Assembly: GCA_016865865.1 (NCBI GenBank)
Contig: VGOC01000026.1
Location: 1-35,533, forward strand
Length of the DNA: 35,533 bases
DNA from: Chloroflexota bacterium
GTDB taxonomy: Bacteria > Chloroflexota > Anaerolineae > Anaerolineales > UBA11858
Direction: 5' to 3'
Shown here: in pieces, positions 7,670 through 14,697 of the stretch
Position numbering within the stretch: the first letter of the stretch is position 1
Layout of the letters: the number at the start of each line of letters is the position of its first letter
Notes under the pieces: model-generated
Told to the model about the DNA's origin: nothing
Database searches by the model: none
Seen by the model: the letters and a program-made list of their open reading frames with translations, nothing else
Position numbers and translations under genes: made by a program

Positions 7670-8905
7670 AGAGATTCCCTGGCGGGGAAGATAGATGTGA
7701 ACAACCATTCCCTCACCCAGGGCAGACTCGGCCATGATTTCTCCGTCATGAGCCTGGATGATCTGGCTGCAAATATACAAACCCAGGCCCGTACCCGACA
7801 CATTTGCCCGATGTTCTGGTAAGCGATAGAAACGTTTGAAAATATCCTCCAGATGTTCCTTGGGTACGCCAGGCCCGGTATCACGAACGGTGATATGGGC
7901 GCGCTCCGCTTCCCAGTTCAATGATATCGTGACCACTGATCCAGGAGCATATTTTTCCGCATTGTTAATCAGGTTATCCAATACTTGAACAAGGCGAGCT
8001 GAATCGGCAAGGATGATTTCTGGCGATCGTTCGATATTCGACGAAATCTCTAAGTCGAAACTTCCCACCTTCACGCGCTGAACGAAAACTTCCAGCATTT
8101 TAGCCAGCAGGACTTCCTGGAAATTCATGGGGAGAGTCCCGGATTGAAGACGGGAAGAATCGAGGATATTATCAATGATTTCAGTCAGGCGATCAGATTC
8201 CTCGTCAATGATCGTCAAGAACTCCCGTCGGGTTTGCGGATCCCATTCCACATCATCGCGCAGCAACGATGTCGCATATCCTTTGATGAAACCCAGAGGG
8301 GATCGCAGCTCGTGAGAGACGGTAGAAATGAATTGTTCTTGCAAGTGGCCGAGGCGTCTTTCGGCTTCCAACGCCGCCACGCGCTCGACAAGCTGCCTGC
8401 GCTCCAGAAGCTTCTCCACATGCTCGGCAATCAACCAGGCGAAATAGATTTGTTTTTGCAGGAAGGGCGGTCCTCCGAAACGGATGAAGACCAACGCCTT
8501 GCTGATCTCATCTTTGGCCTGCAACGGCAAACCTAAAAAATCACGCTGATTCAGCCTCTCATCATGAGCGCTGTTTAGCTCGTTTTCCAGGATTTCACGC
8601 CGCATGACCATTTTGCCAGTTTGCATCACCTCGCGGGCGGTCGTCTCCCCCCAATCCATATCGGCCTCCTTGGAACGGCCACGACCGAGAGAACGGGCAT
8701 ACGTGGGGATCAGTTTTCGATCTTCCTGCCTATCGTAAAGAACAATATTGTCGAAAATAAAAGCCGGTCGAGCCAGGCGAAAGATTTCCCTAAGCGCGGT
8801 TGCTACGTCATGCTCTTGGATAATCACGCGACCAATCTGATAAAGAGATTTATACTCCTCTGGCAGCAACTGCTCAGTTTGTAAATCAATGCCGGGTTCT
8901 AGCAA
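7655..8905 (-). CDS. GAF-domain sensor histidine kinase
   Basis: The 416-residue cytoplasmic kinase has a GAF-like sensing domain (about 20-165), a short coiled coil (170-192), a HisKA domain with phospho-acceptor His at about 198 in STVSHELRSPLG, and a HATPase domain with the N box (LINNAEKYAPGS), G1 box (DTGPGVP) and G2 box (GTGLGLYI). No membrane segment is present, so it senses an internal signal or partner. TTG at 8905 is the start: AAAGGA lies 6 bases upstream and it overlaps the upstream kinase stop by 7 bases. The last residues VSSQ and the TAA come from an inserted mobile element; the ancestral tail would have been RSCEEDV. Its partner is the OmpR-type regulator downstream. Confidence 0.92.
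   Translation of the reverse strand: MLEPGIDLQTEQLLPEEYKSLYQIGRVIIQEHDVATALREIFRLARPAFIFDNIVLYDRQEDRKLIPTYARSLGRGRSKEADMDWGETTAREVMQTGKMVMRREILENELNSAHDERLNQRDFLGLPLQAKDEISKALVFIRFGGPPFLQKQIYFAWLIAEHVEKLLERRQLVERVAALEAERRLGHLQEQFISTVSHELRSPLGFIKGYATSLLRDDVEWDPQTRREFLTIIDEESDRLTEIIDNILDSSRLQSGTLPMNFQEVLLAKMLEVFVQRVKVGSFDLEISSNIERSPEIILADSARLVQVLDNLINNAEKYAPGSVVTISLNWEAERAHITVRDTGPGVPKEHLEDIFKRFYRLPEHRANVSGTGLGLYICSQIIQAHDGEIMAESALGEGMVVHIYLPRQGISVSSQ
7670..7677. repeat. Right 8-bp target-site duplication of MITE 1
   Basis: This is the second copy of AGAGATTC. It lies within the 3' coding part of the kinase gene, showing that the insertion hit the end of that gene. Confidence 0.85.
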
Positions 8906-10062
8906 GATGTATCCTTTCCTGCTATCGTCAACGCGAACTCGAAATACGAGCCTTCCCCCTCTCTGGAACGTACAACGATATCCGACCCGTGGGCTTCGAC
9001 GATCTGACGAGCCATCGCCAACCCCAGGCCGGTACCGCCATATCGCCTCGTAGAGGAACTATCGAGCTGGTGGAACGGCTCGAAAATTTCATTGATCTTC
9101 TCCTCAGCAATCCCAATTCCGGTATCATAGACATAGAGCTTTACCACAGCGCCATTGATGATTGCGCCTACCTGGACGGCGCCGCCTTCTGGTGTAAATT
9201 TAACCGCGTTATCTACCATATGCAGTAACACCCAGGGCAACATCTGTGCATCTGCCAATACCTCAGGAATACTGGGGGGGATTTTCGTTTGAAAATGGAG
9301 GCTCTTTTCATCGCAGCGATTGCGTGCCTTTTCGAGCACATCGCCCATGATTTCCAGCAAATCGAGCGGGGCCAGTTGGATATCGAGGCTGCCGCGAGAA
9401 TAGGTCGAAAACTGAATCAGATTTTCGATCAGATTTCCAAGCCGGTTTTCAGCCTTCTTCATCACCCGCACAGCATCAGCCTGCTGGGGGTTCAAATCCC
9501 CCAACGCCTGCTCTTCGAGCAATTCGATATATCCCTTCAGGTGAATCAGAGGAGTTCGCAACTCATGCGACACATTCGAGACGAAATTGGATTTGAGCTG
9601 GTTCAATTCCGCAAGCCTGTTCATGGCGTGTTCTAACTCGGCCGTACGCTCACGAACTCGCGCTTCCAACTCATCGTTTGCCCGTTGTAATGCTAATTGT
9701 AGCTGAAGGATTTGCTCCGTAACTGCCTGATCCAGGGCTTCTCTGCTGATCAAGTTCAACTCCAATAGAGCCTTTCCAATCAGTTTTGACTGCCCACCAT
9801 CGCACATTTTCTTCTGGTAGGCCAGCGCCTGGATCAAGTCATCCGGGCTTAATAATCCCCTTTTGACCAGATAATCTCCGAGACGGGGGACCAACAATTC
9901 GGGCGAGAGGCTCAAATCCGGCAGCATGCCGGTTTGCACTTCCAGCTTCTTCTCAGCCAGAATTGCGTATAGAGCCATGTTGACTCCACAATATTCGCAT
10001 GTGCTGGCATTCGAGTCGACCGGTTGATTACAGTTGGGGCAGGAGATCAGTTCTGATGTCAT
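8899..10062 (-). CDS. Histidine kinase with N-terminal zinc ribbon and MshEN-like domain
   Basis: In this 387-residue protein, residues 8-25 hold a zinc ribbon (CPNC and CEYC). Residues about 59-117 hold two consecutive helical motifs, RLGDYLVKRGLLSPDDLIQA and, after a spacer, LIGKALLELNLISREALDQA. These match the GspE-N/MshEN pattern known to bind cyclic di-GMP in secretion ATPases. A coiled coil (118-155) leads to HisKA with His at about 166 in SNVSHELRTPL, then a HATPase with DTGIGI and GGTGLGLAM. It is cytoplasmic. The ATG at 10062 has only a weak ribosome site. The gene heads the minus-strand run, which includes a second kinase, a response regulator and cpaF. Cyclic di-GMP binding is inference: the second motif lacks the usual Arg. 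Confidence 0.85.
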   Translation of the reverse strand: MTSELISCPNCNQPVDSNASTCEYCGVNMALYAILAEKKLEVQTGMLPDLSLSPELLVPRLGDYLVKRGLLSPDDLIQALAYQKKMCDGGQSKLIGKALLELNLISREALDQAVTEQILQLQLALQRANDELEARVRERTAELEHAMNRLAELNQLKSNFVSNVSHELRTPLIHLKGYIELLEEQALGDLNPQQADAVRVMKKAENRLGNLIENLIQFSTYSRGSLDIQLAPLDLLEIMGDVLEKARNRCDEKSLHFQTKIPPSIPEVLADAQMLPWVLLHMVDNAVKFTPEGGAVQVGAIINGAVVKLYVYDTGIGIAEEKINEIFEPFHQLDSSSTRRYGGTGLGLAMARQIVEAHGSDIVVRSREGEGSYFEFALTIAGKDTSC

Positions 10063-10102
10063 ATGAGTATCATATCCTTACTTCGTTTATGATGCAAGTG
10101 TC

Positions 10103-10124
10103 CCTAACCCGGACTAGCCGGAAC
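10103..10124. repeat. Copy B of a dispersed 22-bp intergenic sequence
   Basis: It matches 2251-2272 at 19 of 22 positions. It lies in the 229-base divergent gap 10063-10291. Further along, 10126-10139 and 10182-10196 form an imperfect inverted pair (ATGAACACC against GTGTTCAT). No convincing sigma-70 promoter was found in the gap although divergent promoters must be there. Confidence 0.4.
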
Positions 10125-10291
10125 AAATGAACACCGATTTTCTTGATGAACAGCCGTCTTTTATCGCCGAAATCCCTTTTATCTGTGTTCATCTGTGGCC
10201 GATTTGAGTTTTAAAACACTCTCTTAGGCGTTTGTAAGGTGAAAGACGTCGATTCTACATGATAATTATCCAATCTTGTTGGAGGTAAACC

Positions 10292-10672
10292 ATGGCGATA
10301 AAAGTCCTTATCATCAACGAACATCAGGATCAAAACGAACCTTGTATTGATTTCCATCCTCGCGGCTTCAGCGTGCACAAGATCAACGCTGGCAAGATGG
10401 TCGTCAACGATATTCGGGAAATGAAACCGGACGTGATTATCATCGACTCATCCGGGCCGGATCAAGACAACGGAAACGCATACTGGAATCTGCGCGCCAT
10501 CAGCAAGGCCCCGATCCTGGTGTTATCGGTGGTGGATAAGCCGGGGATCGTCGAGAAGGTGCTGGATCGAGGCGCGGACGAATATCTTCTCAAACCGGTT
10601 TCGCCTGGTCTCCTGGCCGCTCGCATCAATGCCCTGGCCCGACGGACGTATCGCGATGGTTTTGCAGCGTAA
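10292..10672 (+). CDS. Stand-alone receiver-domain protein with altered acidic pocket
   Basis: This 126-residue protein is a single CheY-like receiver. The phospho-acceptor Asp (about 52, in DVIIIDSS), the Ser at the Thr/Ser switch position (VLSV, about 79) and the Lys (YLLKP, about 101) are all kept. The usual acidic pair after beta-1 is instead Asn-Glu (IINEHQ), so Mg2+ binding is probably weakened. No output domain follows. GGAGG lies 7 bases before the ATG. It is divergent from the zinc-ribbon kinase and may receive phosphate from it or act as a phosphorylation-independent switch; neither can be shown from sequence. Confidence 0.85.
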   Translation: MAIKVLIINEHQDQNEPCIDFHPRGFSVHKINAGKMVVNDIREMKPDVIIIDSSGPDQDNGNAYWNLRAISKAPILVLSVVDKPGIVEKVLDRGADEYLLKPVSPGLLAARINALARRTYRDGFAA

Positions 10673-10737
10673 TTTTTTACACAAAACCCCCTCTTTGAAG
10701 TAAAATCAGGCGCAGATACCCATCGAGGAGGCACTCT

Positions 10738-10977
10738 ATGCAACAAACATCAAAATTCGATCAACTGACCCCAGCAGCGGCTCTCGAAAAACTCCAGAAA
10801 AACCCGCGCGTGCGCGATATCCGGCTGGTTGTGTCGGCGGATTGCTGCCCTGTCTGCGCCGCACAGGAAGGCACGTACGCCAAAGACCAGGTTCCTGCGG
10901 TACCTGTCCAGGGCTGCTCACACCCCCAGGGATGCCGCTGTTTCTATGAACCGATGTTGAAAGAACTTTATCCCTAG
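10738..10977 (+). CDS. Small Cys-rich protein, probable metal-binding
   Basis: This 79-residue protein has no recognised function. Its second half has a dense metal-site-like pattern: CCPVC at 36-40, then GCSHPQGCRC near 61-70, giving six Cys plus one His. The arrangement CxxC followed by P-x-x-GCxHPxGCRC resembles the Cys/His cluster at the end of some phage minor head proteins, but it is found here alone. A good ribosome site, GAGGAGG, precedes the ATG. It is 65 bases downstream of the receiver gene and may be cotranscribed with it. Confidence 0.65.
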   Translation: MQQTSKFDQLTPAAALEKLQKNPRVRDIRLVVSADCCPVCAAQEGTYAKDQVPAVPVQGCSHPQGCRCFYEPMLKELYP

Positions 10978-11014
10978 AACCCTCGAGGAAGCACATTTAC
11001 TCGGGGCGGCATAT

Positions 11015-11095
11015 TCAGTACTTCACGAAAGATGATCCAAGACCCGTCTGCGGGGCGCCCGGGGACGGGCTCCTGATCGTTTTCGTGAACACTGA
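11015..11095. repeat. 81-bp imperfect palindrome, MITE-like, after cca
   Basis: The left end TCAGTACTTCACGAAA and the right end (reverse complement) TCAGTGTTCACGAAA are nearly identical. Similarity continues inward through GATGATC/CGATCAGG to the CCCGTC...GACGGG core, so the whole sequence can fold on itself. The only flanking direct repeat is TAT (11012-11014 and 11096-11098). It lies in the 120-base gap between the convergent Cys-rich gene and cca, touching the cca stop codon. It has no T-tract on either strand, which argues against a simple terminator; a small transposon remnant of a family different from MITE 1 and 2 is more likely. Confidence 0.6.
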
Positions 11096-11097
11096 TA

Positions 11098-12765
11098 TTA
11101 GCTTTTATTCAAGTAATTACCCACATAATCGAGAGCAGCTCTTCGATCCCGTACCAGCCCTTCCGCCTGGGATTCGCGCAGGGCTTCGAGGATCTCGCCG
11201 ATCTTCGGGCCGGGTTCGAGGCCGAATTCTTCGATCAGGTCGTCACCGGAGATCAATGCAGGGGGAGCGACTTTCTCCTCAGGCTGTTCCCACCAGGCTT
11301 CTAACAGAATCCGCGCCACCTCTAGCTGCCGGCCCCACCTTTCCTGAGGCAGCGTCGCCCCATACGTCGCCAATAGATCAGCTAGGGAGAGAAGGCACAC
11401 CGCTACGCCGGCCTGCCGTGTATCACGGAAGAAACGATAGATCGCCCGCCGGCTAGGCCCCTCCGTCTCGTTCGCCAGCCAGAGTGGGCGCATGTGATGT
11501 TTCACTACCGCGCCGAGCCACCCCACTTCTGCATTGCTCAATTGCAAAGCGCGGCCGCGCTCAGTTGCGATCTCCGCGCTGATGCGTTCGTGTTCCAAAA
11601 ACTGTAACCGGCCAGTCTCGCTCTCCAGGCTCTGACTGTGAGGTTTCCCGATGTCGTGATAGAGCGCGGCCAGGAACAACAGCGGCCGCAGATTCCTGTC
11701 GGTCACCAAAGACGTGTTCAACATTTCCCCGATCTGCTCTCGGTACCGGCCCAGTTGCATGACAGCCAGGCCAAGCGCCAGGTTCCCCGAGGCGTCAGGG
11801 TCGTGCACAGGGCCAAGGATATGCAACAGCCGCTCCAACTGGCTGAGCGTATCCAGGGTGTGATTCCAGACATCCTGAGTATGCGGAGGGGATTGGGCTA
11901 ATCCCTTCAACGAGGATAACTCTGGCAACAGGTATTCCAACGCCCCCAGGATATCCAGGGCGCGCAGGGAAGTGCTCACCCGCGGTGCACCCAGGATGTT
12001 CAGCAGTTCATCGCGCAGCCGCTCGGCAGAGACCTTCTGCAAGCCGGTCACAGAGCGCCGCATTTGTTCCCGGGTATCCGGCGTGATGGATAGGTGATAG
12101 GCCGCGGCCAGGCGCACAGCCCGGAGAATCCGCGCCGGGTCTTTACTGAACGAGACAGACGAACAGGCGCGCAAAACCCTGGAATGCAGGTCGGATGCGC
12201 CTCCTAGAGGATCATACAAGGCCTGAGGTTCGCGCAGACTCACCGCCATGGCGTTGATCGTGAAATCGCGGTCTCGCAAGTCAGCTTCCAGATCAGGGGC
12301 GCGCAACGCGGCGAAATCCAGGTGATAGCGAATGCCGGCCTCATCGGTATAGATCACCCGGGCGGTGGAGCGTTCTACATCCAGAGGGAAATAGGCCGCG
12401 CCAAGCCTGTCCGCCACAACCCGGGCTACTCGAAGAGCATCCTGCCCCAGGACGAAATCGAAATCATGACACTCTCGTGAGAGCAACGCGTCACGCACCG
12501 CGCCGCCAACCAGGTATATCCCTGCGTCATCCGGCAGGGCGCGGCGGACTCGTTCTATGATGGCCGAAAAACGAAACGGCGTCTGTGTTGGCACGTAGAA
12601 TACCTCGGGATTTTCTTTGTACCGGGCGGCTTTGGCTGCGCTCAAGGCTTGCTGGGGCGTCCCCCCCTGGGCGACGACCTTTCCCCCCAGGTAAGCTACC
12701 CACCGTCCCTCATAGGGGGCAAGGTCATCCCCGTGGGGAACAGGCGCCCTCTCGAACTTTCCCAC
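11098..12765 (-). CDS. cca: CCA tRNA nucleotidyltransferase with HD domain and N-terminal DUF5678-like extension
   Basis: This 555-residue protein adds or repairs the 3' CCA of tRNA. Residues about 15-60 (YEGRWVAYLGGKVVAQGG and the helix after it) resemble DUF5678, an unusual front extension. The nucleotidyltransferase head follows with GGAVRD at 87-92, the metal-binding DFD at 101-103 and RDFTINAMA. The neck/body has DPARILRAVRLAA. Further on is an HD phosphohydrolase domain with HDIGK and a second His pair in VKHHMRP. The start is GTG at 12765, with GGAG about 11 bases upstream, 8 bases after the hpt stop. The tRNA-Gly gene in this window lacks an encoded CCA, so the enzyme is needed for synthesis and not only repair. 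Confidence 0.9.
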   Translation of the reverse strand: MGKFERAPVPHGDDLAPYEGRWVAYLGGKVVAQGGTPQQALSAAKAARYKENPEVFYVPTQTPFRFSAIIERVRRALPDDAGIYLVGGAVRDALLSRECHDFDFVLGQDALRVARVVADRLGAAYFPLDVERSTARVIYTDEAGIRYHLDFAALRAPDLEADLRDRDFTINAMAVSLREPQALYDPLGGASDLHSRVLRACSSVSFSKDPARILRAVRLAAAYHLSITPDTREQMRRSVTGLQKVSAERLRDELLNILGAPRVSTSLRALDILGALEYLLPELSSLKGLAQSPPHTQDVWNHTLDTLSQLERLLHILGPVHDPDASGNLALGLAVMQLGRYREQIGEMLNTSLVTDRNLRPLLFLAALYHDIGKPHSQSLESETGRLQFLEHERISAEIATERGRALQLSNAEVGWLGAVVKHHMRPLWLANETEGPSRRAIYRFFRDTRQAGVAVCLLSLADLLATYGATLPQERWGRQLEVARILLEAWWEQPEEKVAPPALISGDDLIEEFGLEPGPKIGEILEALRESQAEGLVRDRRAALDYVGNYLNKS

Positions 12766-12773
12766 CGCTCGAC

Positions 12774-13331
12774 CTACTCCGGGGGTTGGAATCGCTGCGG
12801 GTTGACGATCCCAATAAAAGGCAGGTTTCGATAATACTCATCGAGGTCCAGACCATATCCAAAAACGAAAGCGTCGGGGATGACGAAACCGCAATAGTCA
12901 ATCGGCACGGCCACCTCGCGCCGTTCGGTTTTATCGAGCAAGGCGCAAACCTTCAGGCTGGCCGGTTTACGCACCGTCAACAACTCCAACACGGAGGATA
13001 GGGTATTCCCGCTATCTATGATGTCCTCGACGAGCAGAACATCCCGCCCCCCAATATCATCCTTGAGGTCCATCGTCAGGCGGACCTGGCCGTGGGATTT
13101 CCGGATGCCTGCGCCGTAGGAGGAGATCGCCATAAAATCAATGGTGTGGGGGATGGAGATCTGGCGCATCAGGTCGGTGAGGAACATGACAGCCCCGCGC
13201 AGGATGCAGACCAGATGAAGGCTCTTTTCCTTGTAATCGCGGCTGATCTCTGCTCCCAGGGCTGCGATTCGCTCCTGGAGCGTTTCCTCGTCGATCAAAA
13301 TCTCTTTCAGAAGCTCTTGATAGGCTAACAC
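12774..13331 (-). CDS. hpt: Hypoxanthine phosphoribosyltransferase
   Basis: The 185-residue purine salvage enzyme makes IMP/GMP from hypoxanthine or guanine and PRPP in the cytoplasm. The PRPP-binding signature is VLLVEDIIDSGNTL, the early active-site loop is LHLVCILRGAVMF with the flexible SSYGAG region, and the C-terminal base-binding part is PDAFVFGYGLDLDEYYRNLP. I chose GTG at 13331 because AGGAGG lies just upstream and VLAYQELLKEILIDE is the normal beginning; an upstream ATG at 13373 would add 14 unusual residues. It sits between tdk and cca, and its stop is 8 bases from the cca start. Confidence 0.93.
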   Translation of the reverse strand: MLAYQELLKEILIDEETLQERIAALGAEISRDYKEKSLHLVCILRGAVMFLTDLMRQISIPHTIDFMAISSYGAGIRKSHGQVRLTMDLKDDIGGRDVLLVEDIIDSGNTLSSVLELLTVRKPASLKVCALLDKTERREVAVPIDYCGFVIPDAFVFGYGLDLDEYYRNLPFIGIVNPQRFQPPE

Positions 13332-13385
13332 GGTTCCTCCTAAGGTGGGGCGCATCTGACAGATGCACCCCACCCGAATAGAATA

Positions 13386-13955
13386 TTACCGCGGCACTTC
13401 ATGATGTTTGCGACAGCGCGCCTCGTACAATTCGTCAGCTCCAACGATCACCACTGGATCGTCATAACGCGCTGGGGCGCCATCTACCAGGCGCTGCGTG
13501 CGCGAAGCCAGCTCTCCGCAGACCATACAAATTGCGTGCAGTTTATCGACGCGCTCGGCCTTGGACATCAACACCGGCATCGGACCGAAAGGCTCGCCGC
13601 GAAAGTCCATATCCAAACCAGCAACGATCACCTGCAAGCCGCGCTCGACCAGGTCTTGAACGACATTGATAATGTCATCGTCGAAGAACTGAGTTTCATC
13701 TATGGCGACTACCGTGGTATCGTGGTGAAGATGTTCGATGATCTCGGCGGGATGTCTGACGGGAAGGGCGTCGAAGACCATGCCATTATGCGAGGCGACC
13801 TTCTTTTCGGCGTAGCGGTTATCTATGGCCGGCTTGAAGACCTGCACGCGCTGCCTGGCGATGGTGGCGCGCCGCAATCGGCGGATGAGTTCTTCCGTCT
13901 TGCCGCAGAACATAGAACCTGTGATGATCTCGAGCGAACCGGTGTGGACTTTCAT
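13386..13955 (-). CDS. tdk: Thymidine kinase, type II
   Basis: The 189-residue enzyme phosphorylates thymidine to dTMP. Visible features are the P-loop [11 protein letters not shown] near residues 13-23, the DETQFF motif near 95-100, the [11 protein letters not shown] lasso and its zinc-binding cysteines (CMVCG, and the late Cys/His in ARCRKHHEV), and the substrate site ASRTQR. Length and order fit the bacterial TK1-like family. GAGGAG lies just before the ATG at 13955. It heads the minus-strand salvage/tRNA block with hpt and cca; 54 bases separate it from hpt. Confidence 0.94.
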   Translation of the reverse strand: MKVHTGSLEIITGSMFCGKTEELIRRLRRATIARQRVQVFKPAIDNRYAEKKVASHNGMVFDALPVRHPAEIIEHLHHDTTVVAIDETQFFDDDIINVVQDLVERGLQVIVAGLDMDFRGEPFGPMPVLMSKAERVDKLHAICMVCGELASRTQRLVDGAPARYDDPVVIVGADELYEARCRKHHEVPR

Positions 13956-14019
13956 GAACTCCTCTTATCTTAGCGACTCTGCACCCTGGCGCCTTTGCGT
14001 TCCGTTTTTTAGTGAGGTC

Positions 14020-14027
14020 AATAATAA
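14020..14027. repeat. Left 8-bp target-site duplication of MITE 2
   Basis: AATAATAA directly precedes the element and recurs at 14142-14149 directly after it, with no mismatch. Confidence 0.85.
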
Positions 14028-14141
14028 GTAACTACTCAGCCAAACGGAGAAATTCCCGAAAAAAGGGCGTGCGTGCGGGTGCTGCGCACCCCCACGCACA
14101 CCCTTTTTTCGGGTTAATCCGTTCGATGACTGAGCAGTTAC
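14028..14141. mobile_element. 114-bp palindromic MITE, IS66-like (MITE 2)
   Basis: The element is a near-complete palindrome. Left end is GTAACTACTCAGCCA; right end (reverse complement) is GTAACTGCTCAGTCA. Both arms continue inward with AACGGA, CCCGAAAAAAGGG and a GC-rich GTGCG core. It is flanked by the 8-bp direct repeat AATAATAA. GTAA ends with an 8-bp duplication match the IS66 family. No coding capacity is present, so it must depend on a transposase elsewhere. It lies in the 256-base gap between tdk and rpmE, inside the T-rich tail of the rpmE terminator. Nothing else was recognised in that gap. Confidence 0.87.
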
Positions 14142-14178
14142 AATAATAAACAGGCAGATACTTTTGTATCTGCCTGTT
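14142..14178 (-). terminator. Rho-independent terminator of rplU-rpmA-rpmE
   Basis: A perfect 13-bp stem (14149-14161 with 14166-14178) with a 4-base loop lies 33 bases beyond the rpmE stop. On the minus strand it is followed by TATTATT, part of the target duplication of MITE 2. The original T-rich tail has been copied to the far side of the inserted element. Confidence 0.8.
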
Positions 14179-14211
14179 AAGTTTACTTCAAGATTGACCT
14201 GGCGGGTAGCT

Positions 14212-14685
14212 CTACACAGAAACTGCTTCGGCGGCCTCTGGCAAGCCGTAGCCCAATCGGCGCAGGCCTTTCTTGAGGTCCGCAAGGGACTTGCGACCAA
14301 AGCCTTTGATCTCGAGCATAGCCGCTTCGCCCAATTCGAGCCGGGCGAGGGCGTGACCGATCTCGGTGATACCAGCTTCTTCGAGCGCCTTCTCGACACG
14401 TGCGCCCAATTCCAGGTCAAGGATAGGTCGTCCTGGGGACAGACGCGCTTCCTCCTGGGCCTGCTGATCGGCCAGGTAGGTTTCACGAGCCTGGAGTCTC
14501 TTCCTGAAGCGATCCACCTGCCCCTCGGTGTCAACTATGCGCTGCTCACCGGTGAAGAACGGATGGCATTTCGAACATATATCTGTGCGAATTTCTGCCT
14601 TCGTCGAACCCGTCCTCCAGGTGTTGCCGCAGGCGCAAATCACGACAGCTTCGGTGTAGTACGTTGGATGGATATCTTTCTTCAT
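14212..14685 (-). CDS. rpmE: Ribosomal protein L31 fused to an RNA-polymerase alpha-CTD-like domain
   Basis: Residues 1-58 are a normal zinc-type L31: [20 protein letters not shown], then [20 protein letters not shown], with Cys ligands kept. L31 usually ends at about 70 residues; this protein has 157. After a charged helical linker (58-88), residues about 90-150 resemble the C-terminal domain of RNA polymerase alpha: [20 protein letters not shown] and [18 protein letters not shown], a double helix-hairpin-helix fold. It is part of the large ribosomal subunit, but the extra domain could bind nucleic acid or another protein. It starts 12 bases after rpmA and is followed by a good terminator. 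The fusion is read directly; its role is unknown. Confidence 0.93.
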   Translation of the reverse strand: MKKDIHPTYYTEAVVICACGNTWRTGSTKAEIRTDICSKCHPFFTGEQRIVDTEGQVDRFRKRLQARETYLADQQAQEEARLSPGRPILDLELGARVEKALEEAGITEIGHALARLELGEAAMLEIKGFGRKSLADLKKGLRRLGYGLPEAAEAVSV

Positions 14686-14697
14686 ACCGATAAACCT

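Noticed and set aside
10738-10977. Cys-rich gene as a piece of a prophage
   Set aside because: It matches only a metal-site pattern; neighbouring genes are a receiver and cca, with no phage genes in the window.
13401-13973. Open frame on the plus strand opposite tdk
   Set aside because: It is antisense to a clear thymidine kinase and arises from codon bias of the real gene.
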